In this document: positions 1 to 5,942 of the stretch, one piece after another
Position numbering within the stretch: the stretch's first letter is position 1
Layout: each line of letters starts with the position of its first letter
Origin: an uncultured Ignavibacteriota bacterium
GTDB lineage: Bacteria > Bacteroidota > Ignavibacteria > UBA10030 > UBA8401
Reading direction: 5' to 3'
DNA: 6,399 nucleotides
Assembly: GCA_903907305.1 (NCBI GenBank)
Contig: CAIVNT010000149.1
Coordinates: forward strand, 1-6,399
The notes under the pieces: generated by a model
Database searches by the model: none
The model's input: the letters and a program-made list of their open reading frames with translations, nothing else
What the model was told of the DNA's origin: nothing
Position numbers and translations under genes: made by a program

Positions 1-474
1 AACCCCTTTCCGAAATCCATCTTTGAGAATGTTGCGTATGGACCGCGCATCAACGGCTTGAGCGACAAAAAGAAGCTGGAAGAGATCGTAGAACAATCTT
101 TGAAACAAGCAGCATTGTGGGATGAGGTGAAGGACGATCTTGCAAAGAGCGGACTCTCGCTTTCCGGCGGACAGCAGCAGCGTCTTTGCATCGCACGCGC
201 ACTGGCAGTTGACCCCGGAGTGCTACTGATGGATGAACCGGCGAGCGCACTCGATCCGCTTGCTACGCTGAAGATCGAAGAACTGATCTATGAACTGAAG
301 GACCGATACACCAGCGTCATCGTGACCCACAATCTGCAGCAGGCCGCCCGCGTGAGCGACTACACGGCGTTCTTCTATATGGGCGAACTGATCGAATTCG
401 ATGTGACAAAAAAGATCTTTACGATCCCTGCAAAGAAGCAGACAGAAGATTATATTACAGGACGCTTCGGATAA
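1..474 (+). CDS. pstB: Phosphate ABC transporter ATP-binding protein PstB (C-terminal part)
   Basis: This is the ATPase subunit that powers the PstSCAB high-affinity phosphate importer on the cytoplasmic side of the inner membrane. The gene runs in from the left edge; 157 residues remain of a protein usually about 250-290 long, so the Walker A region is off-window. The visible part opens just after the Q-loop with NPFPKSIFENVAYGPRI, a PstB hallmark. It then has the ABC signature LSGGQQQ (fragment residues 54-60), Walker B VLLMDEP (74-80), the D-loop SALD (82-85) and the switch histidine in VTHN (H110). It ends in YITGRFG, the usual PstB C-terminus. The reading frame is open from base 1, so there is no reason to start at the internal TTG at 58. 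phoU follows 60 nt downstream, as in most pst operons, where expression normally responds to phosphate starvation through PhoR/PhoB-type regulators. No promoter is visible here. Confidence 0.96.
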   Translation, partial: NPFPKSIFENVAYGPRINGLSDKKKLEEIVEQSLKQAALWDEVKDDLAKSGLSLSGGQQQRLCIARALAVDPGVLLMDEPASALDPLATLKIEELIYELKDRYTSVIVTHNLQQAARVSDYTAFFYMGELIEFDVTKKIFTIPAKKQTEDYITGRFG

Positions 475-483
475 CTTATGAGA

Positions 484-516
484 ACACCTTCCAGGTTTTA
501 AAAACCTGGAAGGTGT
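484..516. repeat. Perfect 16-bp-arm palindrome between pstB and phoU
   Basis: ACACCTTCCAGGTTTT (484-499) and its exact reverse complement (501-516) flank a single central A. As RNA it would form a strong hairpin with an 11-12 bp mixed stem and an A/U-rich tip. No run of T follows either arm on the + strand, so it does not look like a standard intrinsic terminator. It sits 9 nt after the pstB stop and 8 nt before the phoU ribosome binding site, inside what should be one transcript. An intercistronic mRNA stabiliser, an attenuator of phoU, or a dispersed REP-like palindrome are all possible. The perfect symmetry is seen directly; the role is inferred. Confidence 0.85.
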
Positions 517-524
517 AATACTAC

Positions 525-530
525 AGGAGA
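525..530 (+). promoter_or_regulatory. Ribosome binding site of phoU
   Basis: AGGAGA lies 4 nt before the ATG at 535 (5 nt if only AGGAG is counted). It is the only clear Shine-Dalgarno sequence in correct position before any gene in this window, and it fixes the phoU start. It begins 8 nt after the palindrome at 484-516. Confidence 0.8.
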
Positions 531-534
531 GTAC

Positions 535-1197
535 ATGGAACGACATTTTCAACGGGACCTCGAACAGCTCAAGTCCAACGTCATCAAAATGGGTAGCCAA
601 GTGGAACAGAACCTGGCCGATGCGATGGAAGCAGTGCTGAAGAACGATGCGGCGCTTGCATCCAAAGTGATCTCGGCGGACGGGAAGATCAATCAGTTCG
701 AGATCGAGATCGACAACGGCGTGGTGGATCTTCTTGCACTGCAGCAGCCGGTGGCGAGCGACCTGCGGTTGATCTTAGCGATCCAAAAGATCAACAACGA
801 TCTTGAGAGGATCGGCGACCACGCGGTGAATATCGCCGAATCGGCATTCCGTCTGGTAGAAACACCGCAGGATGAACCGCTGCTCGAGATCCCGAATATG
901 GCAATGATCGCAAAAGAGATGTTCCAGCAGGCGCTCGATGCGTTCATCCATTTGAATGCATCGCTGGCTCAAAATGTATTGGAAAGCGATGACCGCATTG
1001 ATGCACTCAACCGCGGCATGAATGCACAGGTGGTGAAGATGATCAAGAAAGATCCAAAGAGTATCGAGGGTGGACTGGAATTGCTCCGCATCAGCAGGAA
1101 TCTTGAACGTGTAGCGGATCTGACGACAAATATTGCGGAAGAAGTCATCTTCCATACGCAGGCGAGAATCGTGAAGCACCATGCGGAAGAGAAGTAA
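535..1197 (+). CDS. phoU: Phosphate signalling protein PhoU
   Basis: PhoU is a cytoplasmic, all-helical regulator that links the Pst transporter to the PhoR sensor kinase and keeps the Pho regulon off when phosphate is plentiful. At 220 residues it has the family's normal length. The two PhoU repeats are both present, each a three-helix bundle. The first carries the metal-binding pattern E91-RIG-D95-HAV-N99, and the second carries E191-RVA-D195-LTT-N199 followed by AEE. The opening MERHFQRDLEQLK is typical for the family, and the ATG is preceded by a good ribosome binding site. Its place right behind pstB supports the call independently. It is probably co-transcribed with pstB, although the strong palindrome in the gap could alter the ratio of the two products. 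No damage is seen. Confidence 0.96.
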   Translation: MERHFQRDLEQLKSNVIKMGSQVEQNLADAMEAVLKNDAALASKVISADGKINQFEIEIDNGVVDLLALQQPVASDLRLILAIQKINNDLERIGDHAVNIAESAFRLVETPQDEPLLEIPNMAMIAKEMFQQALDAFIHLNASLAQNVLESDDRIDALNRGMNAQVVKMIKKDPKSIEGGLELLRISRNLERVADLTTNIAEEVIFHTQARIVKHHAEEK

Positions 1198-1200
1198 GAC

Positions 1201-1302
1201 CATTATTACTGAAATACAGCGAAACATCTGAAGGAATTTTTCTCAGATTCTTCGTCCCGTATCGAATAACAACGATAAGCGGGACTCAGAATGACAATGA
1301 TT
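1201..1302. repeat. Dispersed hairpin repeat, degenerate copy 1
   Basis: This non-coding element fills most of the gap between the converging phoU and hexosaminidase genes. It contains one hairpin with ATCTGA (1226-1231) pairing with TCAGAT (1243-1248). A second hairpin pairs GTCCCG (1254-1259) with CGGGAC (1280-1285), with an inner ATCG/CGAT pair. The element finishes CTCAGAATGACA (1285-1296). Bases 1279-1302 match 3364-3387 at 22 of 24 positions, and the order of hairpins is the same as in that copy. The left end, expected to read like TGTCATnCTGAG, is eroded, so the left boundary is approximate. The strong GC stems between convergent genes might also help stop transcription, but no clean T-tract terminator is visible. 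Confidence 0.65.
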
Positions 1303-1329
1303 GATGGGTCTGCTCACACACCGTACCGA

Positions 1330-3225
1330 TTATTTTGCTGCTCTCTTTTCCAATTCTTCCCGTTTCAGCGTGATCAAATGTCCGATCGGTTTTCCGTTGC
1401 GATAGGTGACGGCACGGAGCGTGATCGGTCCCGAGGGAAGTTCGACGGGACCGGAATATCCCGGAGAGTATTCATCCGGCATCGTATCGTCGATCGTAAA
1501 GTATATCTTCAGATCGGAAAGTTCCGTATCCATCTCGAATACCAATGTTTCGTTTCTCTTTGAAGTCTTGATGATCGCATCAAACACAGCCGTGCTGTAA
1601 TTGATCCCGGCAGCATCCGCGCGCATGAAGTGTGATTCCATCCTTGCCGAAAAATCATTCCAGTCCTTCTTTTCCTTTGGGGACCAGTAGACTTCCGACA
1701 ATGCCCAGGCTCGTGGATAGATCAGATACTGCGCTGCCCGGAGATGCGGAACATTTTCCGCCCAAAGATTTCCTTGTCCACCCAGGATATATGTTGCATC
1801 CACTCCGTCCGGCACTGGTTCAAAACTGTAACTCTTTCTGACCCGTAAACTTGCATACACAGGAGGATCGATCGTCTGGTCTCCCTGATTATAATCCAGA
1901 TACGCGAATGTTGTCGGAGTCATCACCACATTATGTTTCTTTGAAGCTGCTTCGATTCCCCCTTTTACGCCGCGCCAGCTCATTACCGTCGCATCGGGAG
2001 AGATACTTCCCCCTTCGAGGATCTCATCCCAGCCGAGAAGTTTCTTTCCTTTGGACTTCAAGATCTTTTCCACACGTCCCATAAAATAGCCCTGTAGCTG
2101 TTCCACGTGTTCCATGTTCATTTTCCGCATCAGTGTAACGCATCCCGAATCCTGCTGCCAGTATCCTTTGTAGCATTCATCGCCGCCCACGTGGATGTAT
2201 GTTCCGGGGAAGAGAGCGGCAACTTCGGTGAACACCTTTTCCAGAAATTGATACACGTTCTCGTCCGAAGGATTCAATGCGTTCTCGATGTTCATCTTGA
2301 ATGTACCGTTGCTGAACCATTCCGCGAAATGTGTTCCCGGATTCACGCGGGTTGATGTATCTTTGCGCGTGCTCAGCTCAGGATATGCTGCGATCGCCGC
2401 CATACTATGTCCGGGAAGATCGATCTCCGGCACGATCGTTACGTTGCGCTCGGCGGCGAATTGAATGATCTCTCGGATGTCTTCCTGCGTGTAGAATCCT
2501 CCGTACGTTGCCGGTTCGCCGGGAAGCGGTTCGCTGCGGGAACCGAATGCGCCGTACCGCTGCACGCGCCATGCACCGACTTCCGTCAGCTTCGGCAGGG
2601 ACTTGATCTGGATGCGCCATCCATTGTCATCCGTCAGATGCCAGTGGAATGTGTTGAATTTGTACCGCGACATCTGTTCGATATATGTCTTCACATCCTC
2701 TTTTGAAAAGAAATGTCTGCTCACATCAAGCATCAATCCGCGCCAGTCGAAACGGGGATAGTCTATTATTGAGACAGAGGGAATGTTCCAGGAAATATTC
2801 ACTGATTCCTTTTTCATAATCTCACTCGGCAGCAGTTGGAGCAGAGTCTGCATTCCGTAGAACAGTCCTGCCGGAGTATTTGCAGAGATGACAACGTGTT
2901 TCGATGAAACACTCAGCAGATACCCCTCCTTGCCGATCTTCGTGTCCGGCATGGCGAGAATGTTGAACTGAATTGCGGATGATTTCCGTTGCACAGGTGT
3001 GAGGGCGAATCCTGTAGGGATATGAATGGATTTTGCGAACATCTCCGCGGCGCCTCGTGACTCTGTATTGTTATATCCTACGGTCGATGATGCGGTGAGT
3101 GTGAATGTTCCTTTGCTCAAGTTCATCGCCACCGGCTGAGGGATGAGCTGTTGAGCGGAAATTTGCGGTGAAAGAATAAGCGCTAAAAAGGTAAAAAGAC
3201 AAATGGTGGAGAATAAATATTTCAT
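1330..3225 (-). CDS. Secreted beta-N-acetylhexosaminidase, GH20
   Basis: The enzyme removes terminal beta-linked GlcNAc or GalNAc by substrate-assisted catalysis, in which the substrate's acetamido group is the nucleophile. It has 631 residues. A signal peptide covers about residues 1-24 (hydrophobic core LFTFLALIL, likely cut at ISA|QQ), so it acts in the periplasm or outside. An N-terminal GH20b-type domain spans about 27-150 and the TIM barrel about 154-510. The barrel holds the sugar-binding R162, the HWHLTDD strand (194-200), PEIDLPGH (266-273), the catalytic pair D349-E350 in HVGGDE, W399 and W417, and W488/E490 in GNLWAE. Residues about 555-620 resemble the chitobiase C-terminal beta-sandwich (IYFTIDD...Y.GP...GPITLRA). 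All catalytic positions are intact. The ATG at 3225 gives a clean signal peptide but has no Shine-Dalgarno sequence. It lies 215 nt downstream of the GH2 gene on the same strand. Exact substrate (chitin, glycan or glycosaminoglycan fragments) cannot be told from sequence. Confidence 0.95.
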   Translation of the reverse strand: MKYLFSTICLFTFLALILSPQISAQQLIPQPVAMNLSKGTFTLTASSTVGYNNTESRGAAEMFAKSIHIPTGFALTPVQRKSSAIQFNILAMPDTKIGKEGYLLSVSSKHVVISANTPAGLFYGMQTLLQLLPSEIMKKESVNISWNIPSVSIIDYPRFDWRGLMLDVSRHFFSKEDVKTYIEQMSRYKFNTFHWHLTDDNGWRIQIKSLPKLTEVGAWRVQRYGAFGSRSEPLPGEPATYGGFYTQEDIREIIQFAAERNVTIVPEIDLPGHSMAAIAAYPELSTRKDTSTRVNPGTHFAEWFSNGTFKMNIENALNPSDENVYQFLEKVFTEVAALFPGTYIHVGGDECYKGYWQQDSGCVTLMRKMNMEHVEQLQGYFMGRVEKILKSKGKKLLGWDEILEGGSISPDATVMSWRGVKGGIEAASKKHNVVMTPTTFAYLDYNQGDQTIDPPVYASLRVRKSYSFEPVPDGVDATYILGGQGNLWAENVPHLRAAQYLIYPRAWALSEVYWSPKEKKDWNDFSARMESHFMRADAAGINYSTAVFDAIIKTSKRNETLVFEMDTELSDLKIYFTIDDTMPDEYSPGYSGPVELPSGPITLRAVTYRNGKPIGHLITLKREELEKRAAK

Positions 3226-3253
3226 TGTGTGCCGATTGTGTAATTGTTTGTAG

Positions 3254-3259
3254 ATTATA
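3254..3259 (-). promoter_or_regulatory. Possible -10 box for the hexosaminidase gene
   Basis: The - strand reads TATAAT here, 28 nt before the ATG at 3225, in the short AT-rich stretch between the repeat and the gene. The matching -35 position (3277-3282, TTCGCT at 17-bp spacing) is poor and falls inside the end of the repeat. A Bacteroidota-type TAnnTTTG box is not seen. The perfect hexamer may be chance in AT-rich DNA. Confidence 0.3.
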
Positions 3260-3266
3260 TTGAACT

Positions 3267-3381
3267 TGTCATGCTGAGCGAAGCATCCAGAGCGATTTGT
3301 TCTGGATTCCCCGCCTGACTGACGTCAGTCGGGCAGGTTCGTCCCGCAGAGAAAATATTCTGAGCGGGACTCTGAATGACA
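3267..3381. repeat. Dispersed hairpin repeat with terminal inverted repeats, copy 2
   Basis: The element is about 115 bp and is bounded by imperfect 12-bp inverted ends: TGTCATGCTGAG (3267-3278) and CTCTGAATGACA (3370-3381), complementary at 10 of 12 positions. Inside are three hairpins. The first is ATCCAGA/TCTGGAT (3285-3291 with 3301-3307). The second is centred on the 14-bp palindrome GACTGACGTCAGTC (3317-3330), with partly paired GC-rich flanks. The third is GTCCCGC/GCGGGAC (3341-3347 with 3364-3370). Its right end matches the repeat at 1279-1302. I recall similar TGTCAT-CTGAG...CTCAGAATGACA elements scattered between genes in many bacterial genomes, but I cannot verify the match. There is no ORF, so if mobile it is non-autonomous. 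No obvious target-site duplication flanks it. Confidence 0.75.
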
Positions 3382-3440
3382 TTGATTATAGACTCAAAAT
3401 TATTTTTAGTGGATCAAAAAGACCCCGGGAATGAAAATCA

Positions 3441-5273
3441 TCATTTCTGCTGCTCCCGCGCTTTTGCCGAATAGTATTTTTGAAGAATGTAAAAGGCTTT
3501 CTTCTTCTCACCATTATCCGAGATCAATCCTTTGCGGTTCCAACCGTCCTGGATCTTCGGGAGCGTCCGGCGCGGCGAACGAAAGTCCACAAGTATCCAC
3601 GGCGAGAGTCCGCTCAACTGTGGAATGGTGTTCAGCATCTCCAGAGTTTCGCGGTAGAGATATTCCTGATATTCTTCGGAGAAACGTGTGAGCGAATCGG
3701 CATGGAAACCGTATTTCGCATCCGCACCGAATTCGGAGACGATCACCGGTTTGTTCTCATTGATCTTCCAGCGGATCTCGCGGCATTTGGACGGCACGCC
3801 GTCATACCAGCCGATGTATTGATTGAAACTGAGAATATCCACAGCCTCCGCAAACGGATCGCCGATGGTGCGGATGTTAGGGTTATCCGGAAAACTCCGC
3901 TGTTCCAATGCGGCGCTGATGAGTCGAGTGCCGTCCAAAGAACGGGCGCGTGCAGCGAGTTTACCAAGGAACATATTGCGCACATCGCTGACGGGAGTTT
4001 CATTCGCCATAGACCAGACGATGACCGAAGCTCTATTCCGGTCACGGCTGATCATTGCCGATAATTGTTCTTCCGCATTTGCGTACGTTTCGGGATTGTT
4101 CCATGCGATCGTCCAGTAGACCGGTATTTCTTCCCAGACAAGGATGCCCATCGAGTCTGCCAAATGTACCATGTTCTCGTTGTGCGGATAATGGGCGAGC
4201 CGGACGTAATTGCAGCCGAGTTCTTTTGCCCAGCTCAATAGTTGCAGAGCGTCCTTTGACGAATGTCCGCGTCCTTTGCTGAACGGACTCTCTTCGTGGA
4301 TGGATATTCCGCGGAGGAAAACCGGCTTATCGTTCAGCAGAATTTTCGATCCGGAAGTGTTGACGGTGCGGAACCCGATGCGTTCGGTGATCTTGTCATT
4401 CCCCGTGCCGATAGTAACAGTATACAGTTTCGGATTCTCCGGCGACCAGCGGACGATATTGTTCTTTCGAAGGTCGATCACTGCGTTTCCGGTGCTGTCC
4501 GTTTGAAATTCTTTTTTGATGTTCAGTTCAGGGATCTCTATTACAATGCTCTTTTGCAATACGGCAGTTCCGCCGAGTGAAATGGTTCCCTGTATTCGAT
4601 TTCCGTCGTTCCGATCGAGTTGCAGCACATGTTCCCGGATGAATGTTTCGGGTGTTTCAACGATCTTTACGTCCCGGGTGATTCCGCCGTAATTCCACCA
4701 GTCTGTATTGAGCGTCGGCACTCCCTCTTTTTTTCGCTTGTTGTCGACCTTCACGATAAGAAAATTATCCCGATCCTGAATGAGATCGGTGATCTCGTAA
4801 TTGAACGGTGCGAATCCGCCGACATGAACACCCAGTTTCTTTCCGTTCAGGTACACATCCGCCTGATAATTGACGGCACCGAAAGTAATAAAGAGACGGT
4901 TCGATGGATTCTTTTTCAGATAATCGAATGACTTTTTATACCAGACGGTACCTTCATAATAGAAGAGTTGCTTTTTCTGCGTGTTCCAATCCGACGGGAC
5001 CGCGATGGTGTCCGAACGGTCGAAATCGTATTCGATCAGATCGGACCTATCCCTCGGTTTAGAGTTGCTGAAGAAAGCATTTCGCGGGATGCCGTGACTG
5101 CTGTCGTACGGTTCATAGCGATAATTATAGAATCCGTTCTCGTACGGATCGACGATATAATTCCACTGACCGTTCAGTGAGATGGACGGTCGGAGGGACA
5201 GATGTGTTTGCTGGGATGATAGCAGTGCAGAGAATGTGACGAGCGAAATAATTATGCCGGTTCGTAGTGTCAT
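3441..5273 (-). CDS. Secreted GH2 glycosidase, probable beta-glucuronidase
   Basis: This is a retaining exo-beta-glycosidase of 610 residues, about the length of E. coli UidA. A signal peptide occupies roughly residues 1-20 (core GIIISLVTFSALL) with no lipobox cysteine. The jelly-roll domain spans about 28-205 and includes FGAVNYQADVYLNG and NYGGITRDV. An Ig-like domain spans about 208-302 and the TIM barrel about 305-605. The acid/base is E425 in SMANET and the nucleophile is E514 in VSEFGAD. The NxY site reads N484-Q-Y486 within FNQYIGWY. N579-R-K581 matches the N-x-K motif that contacts the glucuronate carboxylate in beta-glucuronidases. A generic beta-galactosidase label would therefore be less apt, though some GH2 enzymes of other specificity may share WNRKG. 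The segment after EEIP (381-384) is short, so the active-site Loop 1 insertion of E. coli-type enzymes is absent. The start ATG has no Shine-Dalgarno sequence. The gene lies 90 nt downstream of the channel gene and 215 nt upstream of the hexosaminidase. Confidence 0.93.
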   Translation of the reverse strand: MTLRTGIIISLVTFSALLSSQQTHLSLRPSISLNGQWNYIVDPYENGFYNYRYEPYDSSHGIPRNAFFSNSKPRDRSDLIEYDFDRSDTIAVPSDWNTQKKQLFYYEGTVWYKKSFDYLKKNPSNRLFITFGAVNYQADVYLNGKKLGVHVGGFAPFNYEITDLIQDRDNFLIVKVDNKRKKEGVPTLNTDWWNYGGITRDVKIVETPETFIREHVLQLDRNDGNRIQGTISLGGTAVLQKSIVIEIPELNIKKEFQTDSTGNAVIDLRKNNIVRWSPENPKLYTVTIGTGNDKITERIGFRTVNTSGSKILLNDKPVFLRGISIHEESPFSKGRGHSSKDALQLLSWAKELGCNYVRLAHYPHNENMVHLADSMGILVWEEIPVYWTIAWNNPETYANAEEQLSAMISRDRNRASVIVWSMANETPVSDVRNMFLGKLAARARSLDGTRLISAALEQRSFPDNPNIRTIGDPFAEAVDILSFNQYIGWYDGVPSKCREIRWKINENKPVIVSEFGADAKYGFHADSLTRFSEEYQEYLYRETLEMLNTIPQLSGLSPWILVDFRSPRRTLPKIQDGWNRKGLISDNGEKKKAFYILQKYYSAKAREQQK

Positions 5274-5363
5274 AGGATGGGTGTGAAATAAATGTGAAGA
5301 CTAGGCGGAACATGAGGGTTCATGGTATCCGAACTACGGACAAAAAAATGAATTTAATCTTTT

Positions 5364-5939
5364 CTATTCAAAGAATAATTTCTCAACACGTTTGTCGGGA
5401 ATAAGCCACATAACGGCGACGGATTGATACGCGATCAGTCCGATCCACACATTCACGAACGAGAGCGGAATAGCGGCTGCGTAGATCACCACCGAGATCT
5501 TCCCTTTCAGATCGCTCCCGATGGCGATACCGAGTTTTGAATCCTTCCCGTGATGACGGATAAGGACCTGTGCGAGAATATAATATGCCATTCCTGCGCA
5601 CAATAAATTCATTCCATAGAGGGCAACGGGAAGTTCCGCAAAATGATTCTCACCCATCCATCCGGTGGTGAAAGGGAAGAGGGAAAGCCAGAACAGCAGA
5701 TGCATGTTCGCCCAGAGGATCGGTCCGCGCACTTTCTGCACCAGCTGCATCAGATGATGGTGATTGTTCCAGTAGATGCCCACGTAGATGAAGCTGAGAA
5801 TGTAACTGAGAAAGACCGGAAAGAGCGGCTGCAGTGAAGCCATATCCGTGCCGTGCGGAACTTTCATCTCCAGCACCATAATGGTGATGATGATGGCAAT
5901 GACGCCGTCGCTGAACGCTTCCATTCTTCCTTTATGCAT
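5364..5939 (-). CDS. TMEM175/DUF1211-type potassium channel protein
   Basis: This is an inner-membrane protein of 191 residues, the normal size for the bacterial single-repeat form. Characterised relatives assemble as tetramers and conduct K+ through rings of hydrophobic residues in helix 1, not through a TVGYG filter. The family signature is plain in helix 1: R5-MEAFSDGVIAIIITIMVLE (the R...FSDG...T...LE pattern). About six membrane helices can be drawn, near residues 8-25, 37-57, 75-93, 104-126, 147-162 and 163-181. YWNNHHHL after helix 2 is also typical. The ATG is 3 nt after the stop of the upstream membrane protein gene, and a modest AAAGG (5946-5950) sits 6 nt before it. The two are therefore almost certainly translated from one mRNA. 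Family membership is firm; actual ion selectivity here is inferred. Confidence 0.93.
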   Translation of the reverse strand: MHKGRMEAFSDGVIAIIITIMVLEMKVPHGTDMASLQPLFPVFLSYILSFIYVGIYWNNHHHLMQLVQKVRGPILWANMHLLFWLSLFPFTTGWMGENHFAELPVALYGMNLLCAGMAYYILAQVLIRHHGKDSKLGIAIGSDLKGKISVVIYAAAIPLSFVNVWIGLIAYQSVAVMWLIPDKRVEKLFFE

Positions 5940-5942
5940 GTG

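Noticed and set aside
478..501. Seven-codon ORF (ATG at 478, TAA at 499-501) running into the palindrome, as a possible leader peptide
   Set aside because: It has no ribosome binding site and no run of regulatory codons, and it simply overlaps the pstB end and the palindrome. An attenuation peptide cannot be supported.
484..516. Palindrome between pstB and phoU as an intrinsic terminator
   Set aside because: No T-tract follows the second arm, and termination there would cut off phoU, which has its own good ribosome binding site and belongs to the same operon type.
3267..3381. Insertion sequence with target-site duplication
   Set aside because: There is no transposase ORF, and the bases flanking the inverted ends (GAACT and TTGAT) do not form a direct duplication. 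I list it as a repeat and not as a mobile element.
3423..3440. CCCCGGG near the end of the GH2 gene as a terminator
   Set aside because: It is a six-base self-complementary core with no loop and no properly placed stem-loop ahead of a T-tract on the - strand.
3480..4064. Long + strand open frame (194 codons) opposite the GH2 gene
   Set aside because: It is a shadow of the well-supported GH2 coding sequence, with low-coherence composition and no recognisable domain. The other open frames opposite the GH20, GH2 and phoU genes were rejected for the same reason.
5328..5347. TCCG-AACTA-CGGA followed by seven A's, as a terminator between the channel and GH2 genes
   Set aside because: The stem is only 4 bp. 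For the - strand transcript the T-run would come before the stem, the wrong side for an intrinsic terminator.
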